64,000 nt of DNA from Desulfobacteraceae bacterium (GCA_014237395.1 JABZFP010000014.1:62001-126000); one strand, 5' to 3'. Counted from the first letter of the stretch, positions 41,209 to 52,034 are shown. Notes: generated by a model not told the origin, from the letters alone. Program-made: numbers and translations.

Positions 41209-44200
41209 ATGCCTGAAAACCGCCCGAATTTCAAAAAATCAATAGACCGGCGGCCGTCTGTCGGTGCCCGTCTCCGCGCGATAGAGGCGATGCTGCCGGA
41301 AACCATGGTCGCTGATCGTTATCAGGTAGGCCGGGAAATCGGGCACCTCCGCTATCAGATCCGCAAGCGCCGTAAGGTGAAACAGCTTGAAAAACGGCTG
41401 GATGACATGCGGCTCCGCCTTGCTCGTTCGGCGGAAATCCGTTCTCAGCGCCGGGCGGCGATCCCCTCGTGGGAACCGCTTGAAGCACTGCCCATCACGG
41501 CCTGGCAGACCGAAATCGTAACATCGATTCAGCAGCACCCGGTAGTGATCATTGCCGGTGAGACCGGTTCGGGCAAGACCACGCAGTTGCCCAAGTTCTG
41601 CCTGGCGGCCGGGCGCGGTCAGGGCGGTTTGATTGGCTGCACCCAACCCCGGCGTATTGCGGCCACCACGGTGGCCCAGCGGATCGCGGATGAACTCGGT
41701 CAATCGCTGGGGGACGCGGTGGGCTACAAGATCCGCTTTCAGGACCGCACGAACCACAACAGTTTTATCAAAATCATGACCGACGGCATCCTGTTGGCGG
41801 AAACCCAGGGCGATCCTGCCCTGACCGCCTATGACACCCTGATCGTGGACGAAGCGCACGAGCGCAGCCTGAATATCGATTTCCTGCTGGGCATCCTAAA
41901 AAAACTGGTGCAGCGGCGCCGTGATCTGAAACTCATTATCACCTCCGCCACCATCGATACCGAGAAATTCGCGCAGGCCTTCGACGACGCCCCCGTCATC
42001 GAGGTGTCGGGTCGCATGTATCCTGTCGAGGTGCGCTATCGGCCGATCAAAGATGACGACGCCGAGGGCAGCGACGTCACCCATATCGAGGCCGCCGTTT
42101 CCGCCGTCGATGATCTGGTGCGGGAAAGCGCCCGTGGGGATATCCTGGTCTTCATGCCCACCGAGCAGGACATTCGCGAGACCTGTGAACTGCTGGCCGG
42201 CCGCAGCAATGCCAAGACAGTGGTCATGCCCCTCTACGCCCGTCTGTCGGCCGCGGACCAGCGTCGCGTGTTTGCCGGCACAGGGGCGCGCAAGATCATC
42301 GTGGCCACCAACGTGGCTGAAACCTCGATCACGATTCCGGGTATCCGCTACGTGGTGGACACCGGCCTGGCGCGCATTCCCCGTTATTCGCCGCGCTCGC
42401 GCACCACGGCCCTGCCGGTAAGCCCCATCGCCCGCAGCAGTGCCGACCAGCGCATGGGACGCTGCGGGCGGGTGGAAAACGGCATCTGTATCCGGCTCTT
42501 CGACGAGGAAAGCTACCAGGGCCGTCCGCGGTTTACGCCGCCGGAGATCCTGCGGGCCAACCTGGCCGAGGTCATCCTGCGCATGATCAGCCTGAAGCTG
42601 GGCGATATCAGCGCCTTCCCCTTTATCGACAGCCCGGATCCCCGCAGCATTCGCGACGGTCTCAACCTTCTGGTTGAACTGGAAGCCATTGAGAAGGACG
42701 ACACCCATTCGCACCGCAAGGGTCTCGAGCGGTACCGACTGACGGACCGGGGGCGGATCATGGCCCGCATGCCCATCGATCCGCGCTTGTCGCGGATGCT
42801 GATCGAAGCCCAACAGCACGGGTGTTTATCCCAAATGCTGGTGATTGCCGCGGTGCTCAGCATCCAGGACCCCCGGGAGCGGCCGGTGGAAAAAGAACAG
42901 GCCGCCGATCAGGCCCACACGGTGTTCAAGGATCCGGCGTCGGATTTCGTAACGCTGCTCAATATCTGGGAGCGGTCAAAGGGCATCCTGCGCATGGGGC
43001 TGCTGAAGCATTTCTGCCGGGAGCATTTTCTGTCGTTTCGCCGGATTCGGGAATGGCGCGACATTCACCGCCAGTTGAAGGCCATCGCTTCAGAGGCCGG
43101 CCTGAGTCAGGCCGGTGGCGCGGCGGACAGGACAGCGCCGGTAGCCGCTGCCGCAAGTCGAACCGATACCTTCGGGGCGCTCTACACGGCAATTCACATA
43201 TCGGTCCTGAGCGGCTTTCTCAGCAACATCGCCCTCAAAAAAGAAAAGAACATCTACCAGGCGGCCCAGGGCCGCGAATGTATGCTTTTTCCCGGATCGG
43301 GTCTGTTCAATCGCGGCGGCGACTGGATCGTGGCGGCCGAAATGGTCCATACCTCCCGCCTGTTCGCCCGTACGGCGGCCAACATCGACAGTGCCTGGAT
43401 CGAATCCTTGGCCGGTCGGCAGTGCCGATTTGCGTACCTCGAGGCGCATTGGTCCCGCAAACGGGGCGAGGTGGTGGCCGACGAACAGGTCAGCCTTTAC
43501 GGGCTGATCATTGTGGCCCGCCGACCCGTGTCCTATGGCAAGATCGATCCGGAAGGGGCGGCCGAGATTTTTGTCCGCAGCGCATTGATCGGTGGTGACG
43601 TCCGCAAGCCTTTTGATTTCATGGCGTACAATCAGGCCCTGATCGAAGACGTGGCCGACATGGAAAACCGCCTTCGGCGGCGCGATATCCTGGTGGATGA
43701 AGAAGTGCTTTACCAGTTCTATCGCGATCGCCTGGGACCGATCGCCGATATCCGTTCGCTGACCCATCTGCTTAAAAAGAAAGGCAGCGACACCTTTCTG
43801 CGCCTCAAGCCGGAAGATCTTCTGCAAGCCGAACCGGATGGGGACGAACTGGCTCTTTACCCCGACGAGATCAAACTGGGTGACACGCGCCTCAAAGCCG
43901 ACTACCGCTTCAACCCGGGTGCCGAGGACGACGGCATCACCGTGGCCGTGCCGGCGGTCCAGGCTCATCAGGTGAACCCGGCGGATGCGGACTGGCTGGT
44001 GCCGGGTCTCCTGCGGGAAAAAATTGCGGCGATGCTCAAAGCGTTGCCCAAAGCCTACCGGCGGCAGCTGGTTCCGGTGAGTGATACCGCCGACATGATC
44101 GCCAATGAAATGCCGCGCACACGGGACGATCTTGCCACGGCCCTGGGAAATTTCATCCACCGGCGCTTCAAGGTGGATATCCCCGCCACCGCCTGGCAGG

Positions 44201-45249
44201 AAAACGCCCTGCCGGCGCATCTCAAGATGCGTTTCACGGTGGCGGGCCCGGACGGAGAGACGGTCGCAGCCGGTCGGGATGCGGCGATACTCCGAAAGGT
44301 AGCGCCGGCGCTGTCCCGGGAAACCGTTCCGGACAAGACGCGTCGCCGTTGGGAAAGGGAAGACATTACCGAATGGGATTTCGGCGATCTGCCTGAAAGC
44401 ATTACGACGGGTGACGCGCAAAGTGGCGGCCAGACCTTCTTCCCCGCGCTGGTGCGACTGAAGGCCGATTCACCCGTCGTGGGGCTGAAACTGTTCAATA
44501 CGCACGAAGAAGCGCTTCAGCAGCATCGCGATGGGGTGGCAGCCCTTCTGGCGATCGCACTGGCTGCCGATCTGCGTTATCTCAAACGCCAGTTGCGGCT
44601 GCCGGCTGAGCTGGCTCAAAGGATGCGTTTTCCGGGCGGTGTCAAGGCCTTTGAAAAACAGCTTTACGAGCGTGTGGTCAGTGATCGCCTGCGTCGCAAC
44701 CTGCGAACGGCCGCGTCTTTTGAAGCGCATGCCACGACCGTTCGCAAAGACCTCATGCGCGACGGACAGCAATTGATCGAGATGGTCACGCCGGTATTGA
44801 CGGTTCTGGACGAGGTGCGGGATACGCTGTTCGAGCTGGAACGCCAATCAGGCGGACAGGGTCCTGTGGCGGTGTTTCTGCAGGAGCGCCGCGCAGAGAT
44901 CCACAAGCTGGTGCCCGAGCATTTTGTAACGATTTACGACCGGGACCGTCTGCCGCACCTGGCGCGCTACCTGCGAGCGGTGGCGCTCCGGGCTCAGCGG
45001 GCCGTCCAGCAATTCGACCGTGACCGCCCCAAGGCCGAAGAAGTCGCGCGGTTGGAAACGACCCTGCACCATTTTCTGGAAACGTTGACCCCGCGGACAT
45101 CGGACCGCAAGCGTGCCGCCCTGGAAGAATTGTTCTGGCTGATCGAGGAGTATAAGGTGTCCCTGTTCGCCCAGGAGCTCAAAACGGCTGTCCCGGTATC
45201 GGCCAAGCGGCTGGAAAAGAAAGTCGCTGAAATCCGCCGCATGACCTAA
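41209..45249 (+). CDS. hrpA: ATP-dependent RNA helicase HrpA
   Basis: 1346 aa; 'IIAGETGSGKTTQLPKFCL', 'DEAHERSLNIDFLLGIL', HrpA C-terminal extension. Confidence 0.95.
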   Translation: MPENRPNFKKSIDRRPSVGARLRAIEAMLPETMVADRYQVGREIGHLRYQIRKRRKVKQLEKRLDDMRLRLARSAEIRSQRRAAIPSWEPLEALPITAWQTEIVTSIQQHPVVIIAGETGSGKTTQLPKFCLAAGRGQGGLIGCTQPRRIAATTVAQRIADELGQSLGDAVGYKIRFQDRTNHNSFIKIMTDGILLAETQGDPALTAYDTLIVDEAHERSLNIDFLLGILKKLVQRRRDLKLIITSATIDTEKFAQAFDDAPVIEVSGRMYPVEVRYRPIKDDDAEGSDVTHIEAAVSAVDDLVRESARGDILVFMPTEQDIRETCELLAGRSNAKTVVMPLYARLSAADQRRVFAGTGARKIIVATNVAETSITIPGIRYVVDTGLARIPRYSPRSRTTALPVSPIARSSADQRMGRCGRVENGICIRLFDEESYQGRPRFTPPEILRANLAEVILRMISLKLGDISAFPFIDSPDPRSIRDGLNLLVELEAIEKDDTHSHRKGLERYRLTDRGRIMARMPIDPRLSRMLIEAQQHGCLSQMLVIAAVLSIQDPRERPVEKEQAADQAHTVFKDPASDFVTLLNIWERSKGILRMGLLKHFCREHFLSFRRIREWRDIHRQLKAIASEAGLSQAGGAADRTAPVAAAASRTDTFGALYTAIHISVLSGFLSNIALKKEKNIYQAAQGRECMLFPGSGLFNRGGDWIVAAEMVHTSRLFARTAANIDSAWIESLAGRQCRFAYLEAHWSRKRGEVVADEQVSLYGLIIVARRPVSYGKIDPEGAAEIFVRSALIGGDVRKPFDFMAYNQALIEDVADMENRLRRRDILVDEEVLYQFYRDRLGPIADIRSLTHLLKKKGSDTFLRLKPEDLLQAEPDGDELALYPDEIKLGDTRLKADYRFNPGAEDDGITVAVPAVQAHQVNPADADWLVPGLLREKIAAMLKALPKAYRRQLVPVSDTADMIANEMPRTRDDLATALGNFIHRRFKVDIPATAWQENALPAHLKMRFTVAGPDGETVAAGRDAAILRKVAPALSRETVPDKTRRRWEREDITEWDFGDLPESITTGDAQSGGQTFFPALVRLKADSPVVGLKLFNTHEEALQQHRDGVAALLAIALAADLRYLKRQLRLPAELAQRMRFPGGVKAFEKQLYERVVSDRLRRNLRTAASFEAHATTVRKDLMRDGQQLIEMVTPVLTVLDEVRDTLFELERQSGGQGPVAVFLQERRAEIHKLVPEHFVTIYDRDRLPHLARYLRAVALRAQRAVQQFDRDRPKAEEVARLETTLHHFLETLTPRTSDRKRAALEELFWLIEEYKVSLFAQELKTAVPVSAKRLEKKVAEIRRMT

Positions 45250-45280
45250 CAAGGTCCGGGGTCAGGTCTGGGAAACTCAG

Positions 45281-46078
45281 ATGGAAGATGAAACCAGGCG
45301 CACATCTTCGTTCATGCTCTTTGTATTGCTGGCCTATGGCGCGATTTGGGGCCTGTTTGGGATAGGGAAGTGGTTTGCGATCCCCTTTTCGATGGACCCG
45401 CGGGCTCCGGGTGGCTTGTTCTATCTGGTCGGCGCGGCGCTTCCGTCGTCGTGTGCCATCGTTGCGGTGTTGGTTTTCGAGAGACGGGAAGGCCTGCGCC
45501 GATTGATGCAACGCTCCCTGGCCTGGCGCTTTTCACCTTTCTGGTATCTGGCGGCCGTCCTGATCCCTTTCGCAGTCACGGGAATCAATGCCATGATGGC
45601 CATGCTGTTTCTGGGCGCCAGTGCGCCACAACACTGGTTCGTGCCGGCTTTCGGGCCGGGGTTTCTGCTGTTCTTTCTGGTTTACAACGGGCTCGGCGAG
45701 GAAATCGGCTGGCGCGGTTTGGCCTTGCCGGTACTTCAGCGTCATCTGGGGGCTCTGGGTGGGAATATCGCGGTTGGCGTGATATGGGCCCTGTGGCATT
45801 TGCCCTTGTTCTGGTTGAAGGGTTCCTATCAATACGGCGATTCCATCCTTTTATTCGTGTTGCTTCTTACCTGCTGGTCCATCATTATAGGCATGCTCGT
45901 CAATAAGAGCGGTGGGAGTATTCTGGTGGCGATTCTGTTCCACGAGAGCGCAAATTTCATTGCCTTTACCCTTCGCTATCCGAGCTCCCATTATGGTTAT
46001 CTCGTTTGGCTGCTGGCGGCTGTTCTGGCAATATGGTTTCTACCACGACCCTACTTTAGGCAATCCTATCAGGCGTGA
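45281..46078 (+). CDS. CPBP family intramembrane metalloprotease
   Basis: EExxxR 'GLGEEIGWRGLALPVLQ' and 'IAVGVIWALWHLPLF'. Confidence 0.9.
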   Translation: MEDETRRTSSFMLFVLLAYGAIWGLFGIGKWFAIPFSMDPRAPGGLFYLVGAALPSSCAIVAVLVFERREGLRRLMQRSLAWRFSPFWYLAAVLIPFAVTGINAMMAMLFLGASAPQHWFVPAFGPGFLLFFLVYNGLGEEIGWRGLALPVLQRHLGALGGNIAVGVIWALWHLPLFWLKGSYQYGDSILLFVLLLTCWSIIIGMLVNKSGGSILVAILFHESANFIAFTLRYPSSHYGYLVWLLAAVLAIWFLPRPYFRQSYQA

Positions 46079-46090
46079 TTGGGGACGTCA

Positions 46091-46951
46091 CTAAGCTGGA
46101 TCGGGTTTGTTCAACGCCTCATATTCTTTGGCGTCTTCGATCCGGCCGTGTTTACGGCAGCCGGCGGCATAGATCCGACACTTCTCGCGGAGCATGGCAC
46201 TTGCGGCCCGGGTCTGGTCGTCGGTAAGGGGTTCGCTGCCGATGATTTTTACCAGGGATTGAATGCGATACCGATCGAGGCTGTGCTGCCGGGAGAGCTG
46301 GTCCTCGTGGCCGCCGCGTTTGACTACCAGCGCGTCATCGATCAGATGGATGGGATAGCGCAGGCTCACCCGCAACCAAAGGTCGTAGTCTTCGCAGGCA
46401 GGCAGGGACTCGTCGAAGCCCCCCATTCCTTCCAGTAATTCCCGACGCATCATGACCGCCGACGGGCTGACCAGGCAAAGCGCCAGGGAGGCCTCGAAGA
46501 TCCAGCCGGAAAGCTTGCGGTGTCGGCGCTTGGGGTTGACGCGCACCCCCCGTCGGATCCAGGTTTCTTCGGTCTGACAGATCATGGCATCGGGATGGGT
46601 GTCGAAAAAATCCACCTGACGGGCCAGTTTGCCCGGCTGCCAGGTATCATCCGAATCCAGAAAGGCGATCAAGTTGCCGCGTGCCGCCTGAATCCCACCG
46701 TTACGGGCGGCGCTGACGCCCCGGTTGGACTGGCGCAGAACCCGTAGGTGGTCGCCATAGTGGGACAACAACGCTGGTGTTTCATCGGTAGACCCGTCAT
46801 CCACCACGATCAATTCAATATTTTGAAAAGTCTGGGAAAGGACGGAATCGATGGCTTCCGACAGGCACCAGGATCGGTTATAGGTCGGGATGATGACGGA
46901 GACCCGGGGGGATTCACGGCAATGATTCACGGGCAGCACCCTTCCATTCAA
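46091..46951 (-). CDS. Family 2 glycosyltransferase
   Basis: 'VSVIIPTYNRSWCLSEAIDSVLSQTFQNIELIVVDDGSTDET', 'AFLDSDD'. Confidence 0.95.
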   Translation of the reverse strand: MNGRVLPVNHCRESPRVSVIIPTYNRSWCLSEAIDSVLSQTFQNIELIVVDDGSTDETPALLSHYGDHLRVLRQSNRGVSAARNGGIQAARGNLIAFLDSDDTWQPGKLARQVDFFDTHPDAMICQTEETWIRRGVRVNPKRRHRKLSGWIFEASLALCLVSPSAVMMRRELLEGMGGFDESLPACEDYDLWLRVSLRYPIHLIDDALVVKRGGHEDQLSRQHSLDRYRIQSLVKIIGSEPLTDDQTRAASAMLREKCRIYAAGCRKHGRIEDAKEYEALNKPDPA

Positions 46952-47234
46952 AATCGTCTATGGTTCTCTGCGGAGTGAAAGATTGGAATAGAGGGCTTTC
47001 TTATCGATGTCAATCATGACGGGCATTGATTCCGGATGGTTCCTATTGATTATCGTAACGAAGGGTTGCACTCGTGAAGCCGATTTGTTAGGAAAATAGG
47101 ATCCCATTCGCTGAATCATCATTTTTTATAATAATTATTCACGGTTCACCATGAGAAAGGAGGCAAGTTTCAGGCGCCAACCTCGTCACACAATTCACGT
47201 GTGCCGTAAACGTAATAATCATAAGGAGGGATCC

Positions 47235-48224
47235 ATGAAAAAAACTCTGATTTTGACAGTCGCAATTGTTTTTGGCCTTGCTCTGATGTTGGGCGGCGCC
47301 CCGGCCGATGTCCAGGCCAAAACCACCTTTGTCACCATCGGCACCGGCGGGATTACCGGTGTCTATTATCCCACGGGCGGTGCCATCGCCAAGATGGTCA
47401 ATGCCAAACGCGACATGTATGGCATCCGCGCCACGGTGGAGTCCACCGGTGGCTCGGCCTTCAACATCAATGCCGTCATGGCCGGTGACCTGGAATTCGG
47501 TGTCGCCCAGTCCGATCGCCAGTTCCAGGCCTTCAATGGAACGGAAGGCTCCGAATGGGCCGGCAAACCCCAGCCAGACCTGCGGGCGGTATTTTCGATC
47601 CACGCCGAAACGGTAGATTTGATCGCCTCGGCGGACTCCGGCATCAACACCATCCAGGACCTCAAGGGCAAGCGTATCAACATCGGCAATTTCGGCTCCG
47701 GCTTTCGCCAGAATGCCATCGATGCCTTGGAGGCGAACGGCCTGAACTATGAGACCGACTTTATGGCGGAAAATCTGGCCGCTCCCGAGGCTCCCGGCCT
47801 CATCCAGGATGGCCGCATTGATGCCGCTTTCTACACCGTGGGGCATCCCAGCGGCTATTACAAGGAAGCCACGGCCGGCAAGACCAAGGTCAAGTTCATC
47901 CCGATTCCCAATGCCGACAAGATTGCCGCCAAATATCCCTACTACGCCCCGGCCAGGACCCTGATGTCCCACTACCCGGGGGCCGCCAATACCGAAGAAT
48001 ACGTCGAGACCTTTGGCGTCAAGGCCACCTTCGTGACCTCCGCCCAGGTCCCCGATGAGGTGGTTTACGCCATCACCAAGGAAGTCTTTGACAACTTCGA
48101 TCAATTCGTCAAGCTTCACCCGGCCTACGAAGGCCTGACCAAGGAAGACATGCTCAAGGGTCTTTCCGCGCCGATTCACCCCGGCGCCATGAAGTACTAC
48201 AAGGAAGCGGGTCTGATGAAATAA
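47235..48224 (+). CDS. TAXI family TRAP transporter solute-binding protein
   Basis: 'FVTIGTGGITGVYYPTGGAIAKMVNA' and 'ATVESTGGSAFNINAVMAGDLEFGVAQSD'; SD aaggaggg. Confidence 0.95.
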   Translation: MKKTLILTVAIVFGLALMLGGAPADVQAKTTFVTIGTGGITGVYYPTGGAIAKMVNAKRDMYGIRATVESTGGSAFNINAVMAGDLEFGVAQSDRQFQAFNGTEGSEWAGKPQPDLRAVFSIHAETVDLIASADSGINTIQDLKGKRINIGNFGSGFRQNAIDALEANGLNYETDFMAENLAAPEAPGLIQDGRIDAAFYTVGHPSGYYKEATAGKTKVKFIPIPNADKIAAKYPYYAPARTLMSHYPGAANTEEYVETFGVKATFVTSAQVPDEVVYAITKEVFDNFDQFVKLHPAYEGLTKEDMLKGLSAPIHPGAMKYYKEAGLMK

Positions 48225-48401
48225 ATGACACCCTGCTGAACGCGGTTGGCGGTTCCGGTATGAAATATGCCGGCCGCCGACCGCCTCACCCCGGCAAATG
48301 AGCGGTGCCGACCGTTTCCAACGCGACCGCCCCGTAAGCCAATGATCGATGCGGTGCCTGGCAATGTGGGGTTTTCCTTTTGGATGGAGCAAGGGATCAA
48401 G

Positions 48402-50477
48402 ATGAGTGACCATGAGATCAAAGATCAGGATGATGGCCTGGAACTGGCAAGACGGATGGCCGAGGAGGAGGAGGGCATCGGAAGGCGGCCCCACGGGCCG
48501 GTCCGTTGGGTGATCCCTTCGATCTGCGTCGTGTGGAGTTTGTTTCAGCTCTCCATTGCCAGTTGGCTGATTATGGACACCATGTTTATTCGGGCCATTC
48601 ATTTAGGCTTCGCCCTGCTGGTGGTTTTCCTCAACTACCCCATGTTCAAGAGGCCTTTGTTTGGGCTCAAATACCTGGCGGCCAAGGACCGGATTCCGAT
48701 TCTCGATTTTGCTCTGGCTATAGTCGCCTGTTTTGCGGCCCTCTACATCGCCCTCGACTTCGAGAGCATGACGACGCGTCTGGGCCAGCCCATCACGCGT
48801 GATGTCGTTATCGGTCTTGCTTTGGTCGTTTTCCTGCTTGAAGCCTCTCGCCGCGTGATCGGCCCGGCCTTACCGGTGATTGCCGGGGCGTTCATCGTTT
48901 ACTCCTTTGCCGGGCCCTACATGCCGGACCTGATCGCCTTCAAGGGCACCTCCATGAACCGCTTCGTCGGGCAGATGACCATGTCCACCGCCGGGATTTA
49001 CGGTATTCCGCTGGACGTATCCGCCACCATCGTCTTTCTGTTTGTGCTCTTCGGCTCCATGCTGGACAAGGCCGGCGCCGGTCAGTATTTCATCCGCCTG
49101 GCGTTGAGTTTGCTGGGGGGCTTCAAGGGCGGACCGGCCAAGGCGGCCGTCATGGGCAGCGGGCTGACCGGCCTGGTGTCCGGCTCCAGCATCGCCAACA
49201 TCGTGACCACCGGCACCTTCACGATTCCCCTTATGAAAAAGGTGGGCTATCCCTCGACCAAGGCGGCCGCTGTGGAAGTGGCCGCCAGTACGGACGGTCA
49301 GCTGGCGCCGCCCATCATGGGGGCGGCGGCCTTCATCATCGCCGAGTATGTGAACGTGCCCTATGTGGACGTCATCAAAGCGGCCGCTGTGCCGGCCTTC
49401 GCCTCCTATGCGGCCCTGTTTTACATCACTCACATCGAGGCCTCCAAGCTGGGCCTGCGCGGCATCCCGCGCAAAGAGCTGCCGCACTTTTTCAAGACCC
49501 TTTTCGCGGGCGCGCACTTTCTTGTCCCCATCGCCATGCTGCTCTGGGAGTTGATCGTGGAGCGGCATTCCCCCGAGCTGGCCGCCTTCAACGCCATCTG
49601 GGTCATGGCGATCATCATGCTCTTCCAGCGCCCGGTGCAGGCCATGAGCCGCAAGGAACCGCTCGGACCGGCGTTCAAGCAGAGCATCGTGGACATTTTC
49701 GGAGCCCTGGCGGGCGGGGCGCGCAACATGGTGTCCGTGGCCCTGGCCACGGCAGCGGCCGGGATCATCGTCGGTGTGGTGGCCCTGGGGCTGGGCCAAC
49801 TTATTACCGCCATTATCGACACCCTCTCGGGTGGCAACATCTTCCTGATGCTCGTCATCACGGCCTTGGCCAGCCTGGTCATCGGCATGGGCCTGCCAAC
49901 CACTGCCACCTATATTGTCATGGCTTCCCTGACCGCCCCGGCCATTGTCAACATCGGGGCCATGAACGATTTTATCGTGCCCCTGATGGCGGCGCACCTG
50001 TTCTGTTTCTACTTCGGCATTCTGGCGGACGACACCCCGCCCGTGGGGCTGGCGGCCTATGCCGCGGCCGCCATTGCCAAATCGCCGCCCATTGCGACCG
50101 GCATCCAGGGGTTCATGTACGATATCCGGACGGCCATTCTGCCTTTCATGTTCATCTTCAACACCGATCTCATCTTGCACAATGTCGATTCCTGGCCCCA
50201 GGGGATTTTGATATTTCTGATGGCCTGCGTGGGTAACTTCGCCTTCGCGTCGGCCACCCAGGGGTGGTTCGTGGCCCGCAATAAAATCTGGGAGCTGCCG
50301 CTGCTGCTGGCGGTGACCATGTCCCTCATGCGGCCCGATCTGATCGCCTCGCTCATGGGTATCCCCCATGAACAGCGCTACTGGACCTATCTCATCGGGT
50401 TGGGTATTTACGGCCTGGTCTACCTGATGCAGCGGCCGCGCATCCCCAAAGTGGAAACGATGGCCGCCGCGGCATAG
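48402..50477 (+). CDS. TRAP transporter fused permease (4TM/12TM)
   Basis: 'GSGLTGLVSGSSIANIVTTGTFTIPLMKKVGYPSTKAAAVEVAASTDGQLAPPIMGAAAFI'; start moved to 48402. Confidence 0.95.
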   Translation: MSDHEIKDQDDGLELARRMAEEEEGIGRRPHGPVRWVIPSICVVWSLFQLSIASWLIMDTMFIRAIHLGFALLVVFLNYPMFKRPLFGLKYLAAKDRIPILDFALAIVACFAALYIALDFESMTTRLGQPITRDVVIGLALVVFLLEASRRVIGPALPVIAGAFIVYSFAGPYMPDLIAFKGTSMNRFVGQMTMSTAGIYGIPLDVSATIVFLFVLFGSMLDKAGAGQYFIRLALSLLGGFKGGPAKAAVMGSGLTGLVSGSSIANIVTTGTFTIPLMKKVGYPSTKAAAVEVAASTDGQLAPPIMGAAAFIIAEYVNVPYVDVIKAAAVPAFASYAALFYITHIEASKLGLRGIPRKELPHFFKTLFAGAHFLVPIAMLLWELIVERHSPELAAFNAIWVMAIIMLFQRPVQAMSRKEPLGPAFKQSIVDIFGALAGGARNMVSVALATAAAGIIVGVVALGLGQLITAIIDTLSGGNIFLMLVITALASLVIGMGLPTTATYIVMASLTAPAIVNIGAMNDFIVPLMAAHLFCFYFGILADDTPPVGLAAYAAAAIAKSPPIATGIQGFMYDIRTAILPFMFIFNTDLILHNVDSWPQGILIFLMACVGNFAFASATQGWFVARNKIWELPLLLAVTMSLMRPDLIASLMGIPHEQRYWTYLIGLGIYGLVYLMQRPRIPKVETMAAAA

Positions 50478-50552
50478 CGCCTATGGACCAAAGTCACCAT
50501 CTCCCGCGGTTGTCTGCGACGGCGGGACTGTCTGTTTGCAGAGGATGATCAC

Positions 50553-51047
50553 ATGAAAAACGTCCGCAAAGTTCTCGTGGCCCTGGCCTTCTCCGATTAC
50601 GCCAGAGGCACTTTTATGTTTGCTGCCGATTTCGCGAAGTGCGCCAATGCGGAACTGATCGTTGCCAATGTGATCAACGAGCGCGACGTGGAATCCGTGC
50701 GTACGATTTCCGCCATGGGGTATGACGTCGATGGGGAGCACTATATCCAGAATATCAAGGCGGAGCGCGCCCGCATCCTGGAGGACATCATCGCTGACAG
50801 CGATATGCCGCCCGAACGGATCCGGACGATTTTTTTGGTGGGCAATCCCATGGAAGCGCTTCTCAACCTGATCGTTGAAGAAGCGGTCGAGGTGGTCGTG
50901 ATGGGACCCAAGGGGCGGACCGATCTGGAGCATGTCCTGGTGGGGTCGGTGGCGGAGAAGATATTCCGCCGCTCACCGGCGACCATTATTTCCTATCGGG
51001 ACGATACGATCGCCAAACGAATGCATAAAAGATTCCGCCAGCGATAG
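50553..51047 (+). CDS. Universal stress protein (UspA family) next to TRAP permease
   Basis: 'RKVLVALAFSDYARGTFMFAADFAKCANAELIVANVI', 'VVVMGPKGRTDLEHVLVGSVAEKIFRRSPATII'. Confidence 0.93.
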   Translation: MKNVRKVLVALAFSDYARGTFMFAADFAKCANAELIVANVINERDVESVRTISAMGYDVDGEHYIQNIKAERARILEDIIADSDMPPERIRTIFLVGNPMEALLNLIVEEAVEVVVMGPKGRTDLEHVLVGSVAEKIFRRSPATIISYRDDTIAKRMHKRFRQR

Positions 51048-51240
51048 CCGGTTGGAAAAACACCAAGAACACTTGCGAATAAGGAATGCTGACTACTCTA
51101 ATGCGCTGTATTGAAGTGCCGTTTCTCCATCGCAAATTTTACCTGCCTCTCTGATGCACGGAACGCTCTTCAGCATCCTGATGCCCGACGGAAATAATCA
51201 TTCGCGCTAACCCAGTCGCCACATTCAAAAGGAGGACGCC

Positions 51241-51732
51241 ATGGCAAGACGCCCTATCGTCGTGATGGTTGCCACAGTGATTTTCTGCTTCGTGGCCGCC
51301 TTGACATCCGCCGGAGCCGGTGAGCGATTTTCCGACAACGGCGATGGCACGGTTACCGATCACCTGTTGGATATCATGTGGTCCCAGACCGACAATCAAG
51401 GCGATATCAGCTGGAAGCAGGCGGAGCAGTGGGTCCGTTTCACGTTTCCTCACACGATCCAGGCGTCTTATGATGACTGGCGCCTGCCCACCCTGGCAGA
51501 GCTGAAGTCCCTGTTAGCCGAAGACCGATCCTATGCAGGCTATGAAACCGATTGCGGGCAGGTGGTCCGCATGCCCCCGGCCATTCGTCTGTCCTGCGGC
51601 TGGGTCTGGGCCGCGGACACGCCATCCCCTGTCACTGCCGCGGCCTTCAATTTCCATCGGGGCTACCCCTACACCGACCGCATGGTGCACTATCGCGCCT
51701 ACCGTGCCCTGGCGGTAAGGTCCATCAAGTAG
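51241..51732 (+). CDS. Secreted DUF1566 (Lcl C-terminal domain) protein
   Basis: Signal peptide; 'RFSDNGDGTVTDHLLDIMWSQTDNQGDISWKQAEQWV...DDWRLPTLAELKSLL'. Confidence 0.9.
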   Translation: MARRPIVVMVATVIFCFVAALTSAGAGERFSDNGDGTVTDHLLDIMWSQTDNQGDISWKQAEQWVRFTFPHTIQASYDDWRLPTLAELKSLLAEDRSYAGYETDCGQVVRMPPAIRLSCGWVWAADTPSPVTAAAFNFHRGYPYTDRMVHYRAYRALAVRSIK

Positions 51733-51894
51733 TGTCCCTCATGGCCTGTTGATCGATCAGTCAAGAAACCCGCCACGACATCTTTTTCTATCCGAAAAAC
51801 GATGTTTTCCACGCCGTATGATGATGGTCTGCCTGCGATGCCGCTCCGCGGTTGGAAAAGTCGCTAAAAGTCCGCTATATGGGGGTTTGGCGGG

Positions 51895-51922
51895 TTGACA
51901 AACGGCAATTAGACCGTATTTT
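51895..51922 (+). promoter_or_regulatory. Candidate sigma70 promoter upstream of htpG (TTGACA-N16-TATTTT)
   Basis: TTGACA 51895-51900, TATTTT 51917-51922. Confidence 0.5.
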
Positions 51923-51955
51923 ATGAGCAAAAATTAAGGGTTTGCCGCCCGCTAT

Positions 51956-51988
51956 GACGTCTCCTGAACTTGAGGGGGCGTCTTTTTT
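51956..51988 (+). terminator. Intrinsic terminator in putative htpG leader
   Basis: GACGTCTCCT-GAACTTG-AGGGGGCGTC-TTTTTT, 46 nt upstream of the htpG start. Confidence 0.75.
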
Positions 51989-52034
51989 GGCGGCCAATGA
52001 AACATGAACCAGGCAAAGAGAGCGAAAGACACCC

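Noticed and set aside
48870-50369. 499-aa minus-strand ORF opposite the TRAP permease
   Set aside because: His/Gly/Gln/Asp-rich translation typical of an antisense shadow of a membrane protein gene
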